A DNA stretch of 64,000 bases from Streptomyces sp. TP-A0874 (lineage in GTDB: Bacteria > Actinomycetota > Actinomycetes > Streptomycetales > Streptomycetaceae), in assembly GCF_001748085.1 (NCBI RefSeq), contig NZ_BBZK01000003.1, positions 682,001 to 746,000 of the forward strand, in the 5' to 3' direction. The notes under the pieces are model-generated. The model saw only the letters and a program-made list of their open reading frames with translations, did not search any database and was not told where the DNA came from. The position numbers and the translations under genes were made by a program. Position 1 is the stretch's first letter. Every line of letters starts with the position of its first letter. Positions 27,042-35,088 of this stretch are shown here, in pieces.

Positions 27042-28403
27042 GTGGCGGAGCCGACGGGCGAAGACGGTGAGGCCGAAGAGGCCTCCGAGGGCGCGGAGGT
27101 GCTCGACGGCCCGTTGCCCGAGGGTGTCCGACGCCGGGTCATCGCCATCGTGGCCGACGCCTTCGGCAGCCTGACGGTGGCCGAACTACCGCCGCAACTG
27201 CGGCAGTACGTCCGATTCACCCCGAACCGTCGGGCGAAGTTCGCCGGTAGTGCCATGGCCGCGGCGCTCGAGACCCATCCGCCGTTCCGGACCCGGATCG
27301 CCGAGCGGCTCCGCGAAGCGCAGCCGGAGCTGGCCTCGGCCCTGGCCGCGGGCACACCGCCGCGGGCGGCTGATCCGCTGGACGTCGCCGCCGCGGCCTA
27401 TGTGCTGCGCCCTGCCGGCTGGGTGGAACTCGTCGCCGTGGCGGGGGAGGAGGCCCGGCAGGCGGAAGCCGGGCGGGCCGGCGCCGAGGCCCAGCGAGAG
27501 TTGCGCAAGCTCCGGGCGGAGCTGAGTGAGGCGCGTGCGGCGGCGCGGGACGAAGCCGAGCGGGCTCGGACGGAGTTGGAGTCCGGACGCAAGGAGGCGG
27601 ACGCGCTGCAGCGCAAGCTGCGCAGCGCGGTGAGCGATATACGCCGCGGACAGGCCGCGCTCCGCAAGGTCGAGGCGGAGCTGGAGTCACTGCGGGCGGC
27701 CTCGGCGGCTGAGAAGGCGGCTGCCGAGAGCGAGGCCCGGCGCCTCAAGTCCCGGCTAGCGGAGGCGGAGTCGGCCCTGGAGGTCAGCCGGAGGGCGGCC
27801 CGTGAAGGGCGGAGCGTTGCGGACATGCGGCTGCGGCTGCTGCTGGACACCATGCTGGAGACGGCGCAGGGGCTGCGTCGGGAGCTGGCGCTGCCGCCGG
27901 CCTCCACGCGTCCCGCGGACACCGTGGAGGCGGTGGAGCCGGGGCGGTTGACGCCGAAGGACGTGGCGAACCGGGCGCTGGCCGAGACCGATCCGGCGCT
28001 TCTGGACCAGTTGCTCGCACTGCCGCGGGCCCATCTGGTGGTCGACGGCTACAACGTGACCAAGACCGGTTATCCCACCATGCCGTTGGAGAAGCAGCGG
28101 CTGCGGCTGCTGGGCGGCCTGGCCGGGCTGGCCGCGCAGACCGGGGCCGAGATGACCTGTGTCTTCGACGGCGCGGAGTTGGCCGCTCCGGTGCTGCTCG
28201 CCCCGCCGCGCGGGGTCCGGGTCCTCTTCAGCAAACCCGGACAGACCGCTGACGAGTTGATCCGTCGTCTGGTCCGGGCCGAGCCTCCGGGCCGTCCGGT
28301 GGTCGTGGTCTCCACGGACCGCGAGGTGGCCGACGGGGTTGCGCGTGCCGGTGCGCGACCGGTGGCGTCCAGCCTGCTGCTGAAGCGCCTCGCCAGAAGC
28401 TGA
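27042..28403 (+). CDS. Coiled-coil NYN-domain (YacP-like) putative ribonuclease
   Basis: 453-aa protein. An N-terminal ~120-residue region (LTVAELPPQLRQYVRFTPNRRAKFAG) precedes an Ala/Glu/Arg-rich coiled coil (residues ~135-275) and a C-terminal PIN-like NYN domain with acidic residues in HLVVDGYNVTKTG, CVFDGAEL and VVVSTDREVADG, as expected for metal-dependent RNA cleavage. GTG at 27042. It resembles Bacillus YacP/Rae1 in the nuclease domain but carries the extra N-terminal half. Target unknown. Confidence 0.85.
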   Translation: MAEPTGEDGEAEEASEGAEVLDGPLPEGVRRRVIAIVADAFGSLTVAELPPQLRQYVRFTPNRRAKFAGSAMAAALETHPPFRTRIAERLREAQPELASALAAGTPPRAADPLDVAAAAYVLRPAGWVELVAVAGEEARQAEAGRAGAEAQRELRKLRAELSEARAAARDEAERARTELESGRKEADALQRKLRSAVSDIRRGQAALRKVEAELESLRAASAAEKAAAESEARRLKSRLAEAESALEVSRRAAREGRSVADMRLRLLLDTMLETAQGLRRELALPPASTRPADTVEAVEPGRLTPKDVANRALAETDPALLDQLLALPRAHLVVDGYNVTKTGYPTMPLEKQRLRLLGGLAGLAAQTGAEMTCVFDGAELAAPVLLAPPRGVRVLFSKPGQTADELIRRLVRAEPPGRPVVVVSTDREVADGVARAGARPVASSLLLKRLARS

Positions 28404-28490
28404 AAAGTCAGCCCAGTGTTAATTCAGCGCTACTGACTGTGCGACATAAGTAAAGAATGCGCGCTGGAAGAAGAATTTTCCGATGAGGAT

Positions 28491-28520
28491 TTGATCCGAT
28501 CACAGAAGGGTCACTAAGGT
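28491..28520 (+). promoter_or_regulatory. Promoter of the first NlpC/P60 gene
   Basis: TTGATC (28491-28496) and TAAGGT (28515-28520) at 18-bp spacing, in an AT-richer pocket (28404-28520). Start of transcription near 28527 would give a leader of about 156 nt containing the structured element at 28560-28660. Confidence 0.6.
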
Positions 28521-28559
28521 CTGGGCTCGAACCTCCGCGCGGTCGATCATCCATCCGGG

Positions 28560-28660
28560 ATATCGGCGGAGGAACCGCCGAGTCCGCTCGTTCGGTCGCA
28601 CGTGGGGGAACCGAGCAGTGGAGCCGGGGTACGAGTACCCCCCAACCCGGTAGGCGGCTG
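28560..28660 (+). ncRNA. ydaO-like (c-di-AMP) riboswitch candidate, compact
   Basis: Leader landmarks agree with the ydaO/yuaA family placed before cell-wall hydrolase genes in Streptomyces: CCGCCGAG (28575-28582), GTGGGGGAACCG (28602-28613) and AACCCGGTAGGCGG (28644-28657). CCGCC and GGCGG can close P1. The middle is shorter than usual: where GGGGTGAAT and a long stem are expected, there is a GGGGTAC/GTACCCC hairpin (28626-28641), and CGTCAGCT is missing. It may be a degenerate or minimal version. Confidence 0.55.
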
Positions 28661-28682
28661 GAGGAAGAAGGAGCTCGCCTTC

Positions 28683-29702
28683 GTGGCGTCCCACCGTCGA
28701 CCCAAGCAGCCGAGTCGGGCACGCGTGACCGTGCTCACCGCCACCGCTGCCGCAGCCGTCGCTCTCACGTCCCAGGCCGCACACGCCGACCCGAAGCCGA
28801 CCAAGGAACAGGTCAAGGCAAAGGTCGACAAGCTCTACGAGCAGGCCGAGGTCGCGACCGAGAAGTACAACGGCGCCAAGGAGAAGCAGGAGCAGCTCCA
28901 GGAGCAGGTCGAAGACCTCCAGGACAAGGTCGCGCGCGGTCAGGAAGAGCTGAACGAGATGCGCAACGGCCTCGGAGCGATGGCCAGCGCGCAGTACCGC
29001 AACGGCGGAATAGACCCCTCGATGCAGCTGCTCCTCTCCTCCGACCCGGACAACTACCTTGAGCGCGCCTCCGCTCTGGACCAGCTGACCAGCAAGCAGG
29101 CGGCGGCGCTCCAGAAGATCGCCGAGAAGCAGCGCACCCAGCAGCAGCAGCGCACCGAGGCGAAGGAGAAGCTCGGCGAGCTCGCCGAGACCCGCAAGAC
29201 GCTGGGGGAGAAGAAGGAGCAGATCAAGGGCAAGCTCGCCAAGGCCCAGGAGCTCCTCAACTCCCTGACCGCCAAGGAGCGCGAGGCGCTCGAGGCCAAG
29301 GAACGCGCCAACCGGAACAACGAGCGCGTCAACCTGGGCAACGACGTGCCGGAGTCGCAGCGGGCCGCGGTGGCGCTCAGCGCCGCCCAGACCAAGATCG
29401 GCGCACCGTACGTCTGGGGTGCCACCGGGCCCAGCTCCTTCGACTGCTCGGGCCTCACCTCCTGGGCCTACGCGCAGGCCGGGGTCAGCCTCGACCGCAC
29501 CTCGGAGGCCCAGGCCAACAACGGTGTCCGCATCGGGCAGAGCCAGCTGAAGCCGGGCGACCTGGTGTTCTTCTACGGAGACCTGCACCACGTCGGCCTC
29601 TACGCCGGCAACGGGCAGGTGCTGCACGCCCCGAAGCCCGGTGCGAACGTGCGCTACGAGTCGATCAACAACATGCCGTTCCAGTTCGGCGTGCGTATCT
29701 GA
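28683..29702 (+). CDS. NlpC/P60 cell-wall endopeptidase (first copy)
   Basis: 339-aa secreted hydrolase. Signal peptide ending in AHA-DPKPT (residues ~15-37), a long Glu/Lys-rich coiled coil (~40-225), then the NlpC/P60 papain-like domain with Cys in FDCSGLTSWAYAQAG, His in LHHVGLYAGN and the HAPKPGANV segment. It cuts peptide stems of peptidoglycan. GTG at 28683 has AAGGAG 9 nt upstream. Its leader holds the c-di-AMP-like element. It equals the NlpC/P60 gene (Rv2190c) of the conserved block. Confidence 0.93.
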   Translation: MASHRRPKQPSRARVTVLTATAAAAVALTSQAAHADPKPTKEQVKAKVDKLYEQAEVATEKYNGAKEKQEQLQEQVEDLQDKVARGQEELNEMRNGLGAMASAQYRNGGIDPSMQLLLSSDPDNYLERASALDQLTSKQAAALQKIAEKQRTQQQQRTEAKEKLGELAETRKTLGEKKEQIKGKLAKAQELLNSLTAKEREALEAKERANRNNERVNLGNDVPESQRAAVALSAAQTKIGAPYVWGATGPSSFDCSGLTSWAYAQAGVSLDRTSEAQANNGVRIGQSQLKPGDLVFFYGDLHHVGLYAGNGQVLHAPKPGANVRYESINNMPFQFGVRI

Positions 29703-29710
29703 GGTTCCCT

Positions 29711-29756
29711 CACCGGCTGAATGTTCGCCCGAACGAGCGAAGTGGTGCAGCCGGTG
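29711..29756 (+). terminator. Hairpin after the first NlpC/P60 gene
   Basis: CACCGGCTG (29711-29719) pairs with CAGCCGGTG (29748-29756), with an inner GTTCG/CGAAC pairing possible. Confidence 0.45.
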
Positions 29757-29767
29757 CTCCCTCCGCA

Positions 29768-29800
29768 CCCCGTCGGTGACCTGGGTCTCCGACGGGGTTT
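29768..29800 (+). terminator. Terminator between the two NlpC/P60 genes
   Basis: CCCCGTCGG (29768-29776) and CCGACGGGG (29789-29797), followed by TTTCGGGTTTT: the most canonical U-tract terminator in the window. Confidence 0.85.
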
Positions 29801-29827
29801 CGGGTTTTCGGACGCCACCCCGGTTCT

Positions 29828-29857
29828 TTGAACGGAGCGTCACCGTACGGCTACTCT
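29828..29857 (+). promoter_or_regulatory. Promoter of the second NlpC/P60 gene
   Basis: TTGAAC (29828-29833) and TACTCT (29852-29857) at 18-bp spacing. The transcript would start near 29864 with a leader of about 67 nt. Confidence 0.55.
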
Positions 29858-29873
29858 CTGCCGCGCAGTTGTC

Positions 29874-29902
29874 GGTCCGTCCCGCGTATGTGCGGGCGGA
29901 CC
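29874..29902 (+). promoter_or_regulatory. Leader stem-loop before the second NlpC/P60 gene
   Basis: GGTCCG-T-CCCGC (29874-29885) pairs with GCGGGCGGACC (29892-29902), 11 bp with one bulge and a 6-nt loop, ending 8 nt before GGAGGGGAG. It is not a ydaO element and may simply stabilise the mRNA. Confidence 0.4.
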
Positions 29903-29930
29903 CTTCCAGCGGAGGGGAGCACGGCTTCCA

Positions 29931-30962
29931 GTGGGATCCCATCGTCGATCGCCGTACTCGGGGTTCGCCCGAGCGGCCCTGGCCACGGTTCTGTCCGCCA
30001 CGATGGCGGTGGCCGCCACCACACTCGGCACCGGCAGTCCAGCGGGGGCCGCACCGAAGGAAGGACCGGCGGAGGTGCGGGCGAGGATTGACGGACTGTA
30101 CGCCCAAGTCGAGCGGGCCACCGAGAGGTTCAACGCGGCGGACGAGCGTAGGCGGCGGCTCCGGGAACAGGCCGGCCACCTCCAGGACGGCTTCGCCCGG
30201 GCCCAGGAGGAGGTGAACCGGATGCGCGGCTCGCTCGCCTCCCTGGCCGGCGCCGAATACCGCTCCGGCGGCATCGACCGGACGGTCGCCCTGCTGCTCT
30301 CGACGGACCCCGGCCGCTACCTGGACCGGGCGGCGACTCTGGAACGGATCGGCTACCTGGAGGCGGGGCGGCTGCATGCGCTGCGCGGTGCGGAACGCTC
30401 GCTGCGGCAACAGCGCTCCGCCACCATCGGGAAACTGGCCGAACTCGAGGAGAGCCGCAGCGCCGTCGCTCGCCACAAGAAGCGGGTGGAGCGAAGACTC
30501 ACCACGGCCCGGCGAGCGCTGCACCGGCTGACCGCGCAGCAGCGGACCGACTATCTCACCGGCCCGCACAGCCCCCGACCCCTCCCGGGCGGCGGGTCCG
30601 GAGCTCCGGCGGCCTCCGCCCGGGCCGCGGCGGCCGTGGCGGCGGCCCGGCAGGCCGTCGGCAGACCGTATGTCTGGGGTGCCACCGGGCCGGACTCCTT
30701 CGACTGCTCCGGACTCACGCAGTGGGCCTACGGGCAGGCCGGGGTGGCCATTCCGCGCACCTCCCAGGCACAGCGGAACGCCGGCCGGCAGGTGCCGCTC
30801 TCCCAGGCACGCCCCGGGGACCTCGTCCTCTACCGCGCCGACGCCAGCCACGTCGCGATGTACGTCGGCGGCGGCCAGGTGGTGCACGCTCCGCGCCCCG
30901 GTGCCGCGGTGCGCTACGACCCGGTCGGCATGATGCCGATCTCGGCCGTCACCCGGGTCTGA
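29931..30962 (+). CDS. NlpC/P60 cell-wall endopeptidase (second copy)
   Basis: 343-aa paralogue of the preceding gene with the same layout: signal peptide (cleavage near PAGA-APKEG), charged coiled coil (residues ~45-210) and NlpC/P60 domain with Cys in FDCSGLTQWAYGQAG and His in ASHVAMYVGGG. It is richer in Arg where the first copy has Lys, and has a Pro/Gly linker before the catalytic domain. GTG at 29931 with GGAGGGGAG upstream. It has its own promoter and no c-di-AMP-like leader, so the copies are probably regulated differently. Confidence 0.92.
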   Translation: MGSHRRSPYSGFARAALATVLSATMAVAATTLGTGSPAGAAPKEGPAEVRARIDGLYAQVERATERFNAADERRRRLREQAGHLQDGFARAQEEVNRMRGSLASLAGAEYRSGGIDRTVALLLSTDPGRYLDRAATLERIGYLEAGRLHALRGAERSLRQQRSATIGKLAELEESRSAVARHKKRVERRLTTARRALHRLTAQQRTDYLTGPHSPRPLPGGGSGAPAASARAAAAVAAARQAVGRPYVWGATGPDSFDCSGLTQWAYGQAGVAIPRTSQAQRNAGRQVPLSQARPGDLVLYRADASHVAMYVGGGQVVHAPRPGAAVRYDPVGMMPISAVTRV

Positions 30963-31052
30963 GGCCCCGGCCACCGCCGCCGCCGGCCCTCCGGACCAGT
31001 ACGACGGTGGTCGCCCGGGCGCCGCGGGGAGCGGGCGATATCGTCGGCGGGG

Positions 31053-32183
31053 ATGGACAAGACCCTGATCGTCACCAACGACTTCCCGCCCCGGCCCGGC
31101 GGCATCCAGGCTTTCCTGCACAGCATGGCGCTCCGACTGGACCCGGAGCGGGTGGTCGTCTACGCGTCCACCTGGAAGGACGGCACCGAGGTAGCCAGTT
31201 TCGACCGGCAGCAGCCCTTCCCGGTCGTCCGGGACCCATCCAGCATGCTGCTGCCCACACCACGGGTCACCCGCCGGGCGACGGAGCTGCTGCGGGAGCA
31301 CGGCTGCACCTCGGTGTGGTTCGGGGCCGCCGCGCCGCTCGGGCTGATGGCTCCCGCGCTGCGGGCGGCCGGCGCCGGCCGGCTGGTGGCCACCACCCAC
31401 GGGCACGAGGCGGGCTGGGCCAGGCTCCCCGTGGCCCGGCGGTTGCTGCGGCGGATCGGTGAGGGCACCGACACCCTCACCTACCTGGGGGAGTACACCC
31501 GCTCTCGGATCGCCGAGGCGCTCACCCCGCAGGCCGCCGCCCGGATGGTGCAACTGACGCCCGGTGTCGACGAGAAGACCTTCCACCCGGGCTCCGGCGG
31601 CGAGGAGGTGCGGGCCCGGCTCGGGCTCACCGACCGCCCCGTGGTGGTCTGCGTCTCCCGGTTGGTGCGGCGCAAGGGCCAGGACACGCTCATCGAAGCC
31701 ATGCCGCGGGTCCTGGCCGCCGTGCCCGACGCGGTGCTGCTGGTCGTGGGGGGCGGCCCGTACCGGGCGCGGCTGGAGAAGCTGGCGGCCGCGAGCGGTG
31801 TCGCGGACAGCGTCCGCTTCACCGGGGTCGTCCCCTGGGAGCAACTGCCGGCCCACTACGGCGCCGGCGACGTCTTCGCCATGCCGTGCCGTACCCGCCG
31901 CGGTGGGCTGGACGTCGAGGGGCTCGGCATCGTCTACCTGGAGGCCTCCGCCACCGGACTGCCGGTCGTGGCCGGTGACTCCGGCGGGGCTCCGGACGCG
32001 GTACTGGAGGATGAGACCGGCTGGGTGGTCCGCGGCGGCTCCCCCCGGGAGGCCGCCGACCGGATCGTCCCCCTGCTCCAAGACCCCGGGCTGCGCGCCC
32101 GGACGGGGGAGCGGGGCCGGGCGTGGGTCGAGGAACGCTGGCGCTGGGACCTGCTCGCCGAACGTCTCAAGGCGCTGCTCTGA
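31053..32183 (+). CDS. GT4 glycosyltransferase, PimB'-like mannosyltransferase
   Basis: 376-aa GT-B fold enzyme. The N-terminal NDFPPRPGGIQ acceptor loop and the C-terminal EGLGIVYLEASATGLPVVAGDSGGAPDAV (EX7E donor site) are diagnostic. Synteny with Rv2188c (NlpC/P60 on one side, FadD15-type ligase on the other) supports GDP-mannose-dependent phosphatidylinositol mannoside mannosyltransferase PimB'. ATG at 31053; no strong ribosome site. Convergent with the acyl-CoA ligase. Acceptor specificity is inferred. Confidence 0.85.
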   Translation: MDKTLIVTNDFPPRPGGIQAFLHSMALRLDPERVVVYASTWKDGTEVASFDRQQPFPVVRDPSSMLLPTPRVTRRATELLREHGCTSVWFGAAAPLGLMAPALRAAGAGRLVATTHGHEAGWARLPVARRLLRRIGEGTDTLTYLGEYTRSRIAEALTPQAAARMVQLTPGVDEKTFHPGSGGEEVRARLGLTDRPVVVCVSRLVRRKGQDTLIEAMPRVLAAVPDAVLLVVGGGPYRARLEKLAAASGVADSVRFTGVVPWEQLPAHYGAGDVFAMPCRTRRGGLDVEGLGIVYLEASATGLPVVAGDSGGAPDAVLEDETGWVVRGGSPREAADRIVPLLQDPGLRARTGERGRAWVEERWRWDLLAERLKALL

Positions 32184-32286
32184 TCAAGGCGCTGCCACGC
32201 CGGCCGGGCTCTCGCGGGCCGGCTGGGGCATCAGGTGCTCCGGCTCCGGCTGCCCCGGGCCCGCCCCGCCCAAGCCTGATCGGCCC

Positions 32287-32318
32287 GAGAGCCGAGAGCG
32301 AGACGTTGGCCGGCTCTC
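32287..32318 (-). terminator. Hairpin overlapping the acyl-CoA ligase stop
   Basis: GAGAGCCG (32287-32294) pairs with CGGCTCTC (32311-32318). A weaker GCCGGCC/GGCCGGC hairpin at 32199-32223 may serve the convergent glycosyltransferase. Confidence 0.5.
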
Positions 32319-34110
32319 AGCGGTACAGGGCTTCGATCTCGTGGGCGAAGTCCTTCATGACCGCGGCCCGTTTGACCACCAGGGTGGGGGTCAGATGGCC
32401 GGCCTCCTGGGAGAGGCGGCTGGCAAGAACGCGGAACCGCCGCACACCGGCCGCCGCTCCGACGGCCGCGTTGCCCTCGTCGACCGCCTGTTGCACGGCG
32501 GCCAGCAGCTCGGGATCGTTACGCGGGTCGCCGGCCGGGGGGCGCGCCGATCCGCGGCGCCCGGTGGTCCACCGGGAGACGAACTCCTCGTCCAGGGTGA
32601 TCAGTGCGCCGAGGAACGGCCGTCCCTCACCGACGACCACGCACTCGCCGACCAGCTCGTGCGCCCGGATCCGGCCCTCCAGGGCCGACGGAACGGTCCG
32701 CATCCCGTCCGCCGTGGTGATCACCTCGCTCTTCCGGCCGCTGATCGTCAGGTAACCGGCCTCGTCGAGGGCGCCCAGATCGCCCGTGTGGAACCAGCCG
32801 TCGGAGAGCGCCACCGCGGTCGCCGCATCGTCCTTCCAATAGCCGGCGAACAGGTGCTCGCCGTGGAGCAGCACCTCGCCGTCGTCGGCGATCCGCAACA
32901 CCGATCCGGGCAGCGGCTGCCCTGCGGTGCCGATCTTCTGCCGGTCGTACGGGTTGAAGGCGGTGGCGGCACAGGACTCGGTGAGCCCGTACCCCTCCAG
33001 GACCGGGCAACCGACCCCGCGGAAGAAGTGGCCCAGCCGCTCGCCCAGGGCCGAGCCGCCGCAGACCGCGTGGCGGGCACGTCCGCCCAGGCCCCGCCGC
33101 AGCTCCCGGAAGACCAGGCGGTCGTAGAGCCGGTGCCGCAGCCGGAGACCGCGCGAGGGACCGTCCGAGGTGTCCAGCGCGCGGCTGTAGGCGATGGCGG
33201 CCTCCGCCGCGCGGTCGAAGAGCCGGCCCCGGCCGGCGGCCCGGGCGTTGGCTCGCGCCGTGTTGTAGAGCCGCTCGAAGACCTGCGGTACGCCGAGCAG
33301 CACGGTGGGGCGGAAGGCCGGGAGCTCCGCGGGGAGTTCCTCGGGGGTGCCCACGTGACCGAGCTTGATCGGCGCCAGCACCGAGGCCACCGCGAACAGC
33401 CGGCCGAAGACGTGGGCCGGCGGCAGGGAAAGCAGCACAGAACCCTCTCCGGTCCGGAACAGCGGTTGCAGCCGCTCCACGGCGTTGCCGCACTCCGCGA
33501 GGAAGTTGCGGTGGGTCAGCACGCAGCCCTTGGGGCGGCCGGTGGTTCCCGAGGTGTAGACGATCGAGGCGGGGGAGTCCGCGGTCGCCACCGCGGAGCG
33601 CTGGTCCAACTCCGCGTCCGAGACCCGCGTCCCCTCCTGCCGCAGTCGCCACACCGCGTCCTGCTCGATCCGCCAAACCCCGTCCAGCAGCGGGAGCCGG
33701 TCCCGTACCGCCTCAACCGCCGCCTCGTGCTCCGCGGTCTCCACCACGCAGCCGACGGCGCCGGAGTCACCGAGCACCCAGGCGATCTCCTCCGGCGAAC
33801 TGGTCTCGAAGACCGGCACCGTGACCCCTCCCGCCGCCCACACCGCGAAGTCGAACAGGGTCCACTCGTAGCGGGAGCGGGACATCAGCCCCACCCGGTC
33901 ACCCGGCCCCACCCCGGCGGCGAGCAGGCCCTTGGCGGTCTCCCGCACCTCCGTCAGGAAGTCCTCCGCGGTGACGTCCTCCCAGCGGTCAGCGCGTTTG
34001 CGGGCGATGACCGGCGTTCGGGGGTGGCGGGCGGCGTTGCGGCTGACGAGGTCCGTCAGGTTGCCGTCCGCGGGTACCTCGTACAGGGCCGGAAGGCTGA
34101 ACTCGGGCAA
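32317..34110 (-). CDS. Long-chain fatty-acid-CoA ligase (FadD15-like)
   Basis: 597-aa adenylate-forming enzyme that activates fatty acids to acyl-CoA. P-loop YTSGTTGRPKG, the A4/A5 block GYGLTESCAATAFNP and the hinge region DGWFHTGDLG are all present. The TTG at 34108-34110 (reading LPEFSLPALYEVPADG) is preferred because GAGGAG lies 9 nt upstream and the N-terminus matches orthologues; the frame extends upstream without conservation. Corresponds to FadD15 (Rv2187). Divergent from the SRPBCC gene across 522 bp. Confidence 0.92.
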   Translation of the reverse strand: MPEFSLPALYEVPADGNLTDLVSRNAARHPRTPVIARKRADRWEDVTAEDFLTEVRETAKGLLAAGVGPGDRVGLMSRSRYEWTLFDFAVWAAGGVTVPVFETSSPEEIAWVLGDSGAVGCVVETAEHEAAVEAVRDRLPLLDGVWRIEQDAVWRLRQEGTRVSDAELDQRSAVATADSPASIVYTSGTTGRPKGCVLTHRNFLAECGNAVERLQPLFRTGEGSVLLSLPPAHVFGRLFAVASVLAPIKLGHVGTPEELPAELPAFRPTVLLGVPQVFERLYNTARANARAAGRGRLFDRAAEAAIAYSRALDTSDGPSRGLRLRHRLYDRLVFRELRRGLGGRARHAVCGGSALGERLGHFFRGVGCPVLEGYGLTESCAATAFNPYDRQKIGTAGQPLPGSVLRIADDGEVLLHGEHLFAGYWKDDAATAVALSDGWFHTGDLGALDEAGYLTISGRKSEVITTADGMRTVPSALEGRIRAHELVGECVVVGEGRPFLGALITLDEEFVSRWTTGRRGSARPPAGDPRNDPELLAAVQQAVDEGNAAVGAAAGVRRFRVLASRLSQEAGHLTPTLVVKRAAVMKDFAHEIEALYR

Positions 34111-34632
34111 GACTGCTGCTCCTCGTCGGGGGCCGGGGCCGCTCACGCCGTCTCCGGCGTACCGCGCGGCCGAGGCCCATGGTCGTTCTCGCGGACGGTG
34201 GGGGGAAGACCTGTCTCACGGATCACCGCGGTACCCGTCGCCGGGTGCGGCGCTCCCGACTCCGCGTGGTCCGCCCCGCCCCCGAGGGGGCGGAGACGGC
34301 GAGCCGGGCGTGCGGCGGACCCGCGGCTCGGGCGGTGACGGCGGGGGCCGACGCCACCGCGGACCCGGCGCCGTGCGCGCCCGCGCCGTGACCCGAGACA
34401 GGCTCAGGACTGGCTGGACGTTACCGGTCGGTAAAGGCTTGGGGTAGGGGAACTCCCGGATTACCACCGGTCCACCCCTCCGGTCGAAGACCGGTCGCGG
34501 GGCGTCCCGCCGCTGGCGCGGGCGGTGCGCACCGTCGGGAGGAGGGGGCGGGCGGCGGCGCCCGATCCGCGCGGTAGCCTTCACCGGCAGGCGCACACGC
34601 CGGCACGGGACCGTAGTGGAGGAGCCACCGCG
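34111..34632. other. 522-bp noncoding divergent region
   Basis: Longest gene-free stretch of the window. Contains the palindrome at 34421-34434, a CCGGTC-GAA-GACCGG hairpin at 34480-34494, and GC-rich low-complexity sequence without a credible frame on either strand. It must carry promoters for the ligase and SRPBCC genes. Confidence 0.6.
34421..34434. promoter_or_regulatory. TetR-type palindrome TTACCG-GT-CGGTAA
   Basis: 14-bp inverted repeat of the shape bound by many TetR-family repressors (TTACCG/CGGTAA half-sites). It is 311 bp before the ligase start and 199 bp before the SRPBCC start, so it could act on either. Confidence 0.5.
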
Positions 34633-35088
34633 ATGGCGGAACACACAAACTCGAGTATCACGATCGAGGCGGCACCGGCCGAGGTCATGTCGGTGATCGC
34701 GGACTTCGACCGCTACCCCGAGTGGACCGGAGAGGTCAAGGAGGCCGAGGTCCTCGCCGAGGACGCGCAGGGCCGGGCCGAACAGGTCCGGCTGGTACTG
34801 GACGCGGGTGCGATCAAGGACGACCACACCCTGGCCTACACCTGGGCCGGTGACCGGAAGGTGAGCTGGTCGCTCGTCAAGTCGCAGATGCTGCGTTCCC
34901 TCGACGGCTCCTACAGCCTCGACCCGGTGGACGGCGGCGCCCGGACCGAGGTCACCTACCAACTGACCGTGGACGTCAAGATCCCGATGCTCGGCATGAT
35001 CAAACGCAAGGCGGAGAAGGTCATCATCGACCGTGCGCTCGCCGGCCTGAAGAAGCGGGTCGAGAGCCGCGGTGACGTCGCTTCCTGA
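34633..35088 (+). CDS. SRPBCC (START/Bet v 1-like) family protein
   Basis: 151-aa cyclase/START-fold protein (MAEHTNSSITIEAAPAEVM, FDRYPEWTGEVKEAEV, helical C-terminus MIKRKAEKVIIDRALAGLKKRVESR) with a hydrophobic cavity for lipid-like ligands; equals TB16.3/Rv2185c. GGAGGAG is 8 nt before the ATG. Its last 17 bp overlap the next gene in a different frame, so the two are coupled. The neighbours FadD15 and the acyltransferase suggest a lipid role. Confidence 0.88.
   Translation: MAEHTNSSITIEAAPAEVMSVIADFDRYPEWTGEVKEAEVLAEDAQGRAEQVRLVLDAGAIKDDHTLAYTWAGDRKVSWSLVKSQMLRSLDGSYSLDPVDGGARTEVTYQLTVDVKIPMLGMIKRKAEKVIIDRALAGLKKRVESRGDVAS

Noticed and set aside
28500..32081. Nearly 1200-codon open frame on the minus strand over the NlpC/P60 and glycosyltransferase genes
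   Set aside because: Lies entirely opposite three recognisable plus-strand genes and crosses their promoters and terminators.
31564..34338. Plus-strand frame of over 900 codons over the glycosyltransferase end and acyl-CoA ligase
   Set aside because: Shadow frame; the ligase on the opposite strand has complete family motifs.
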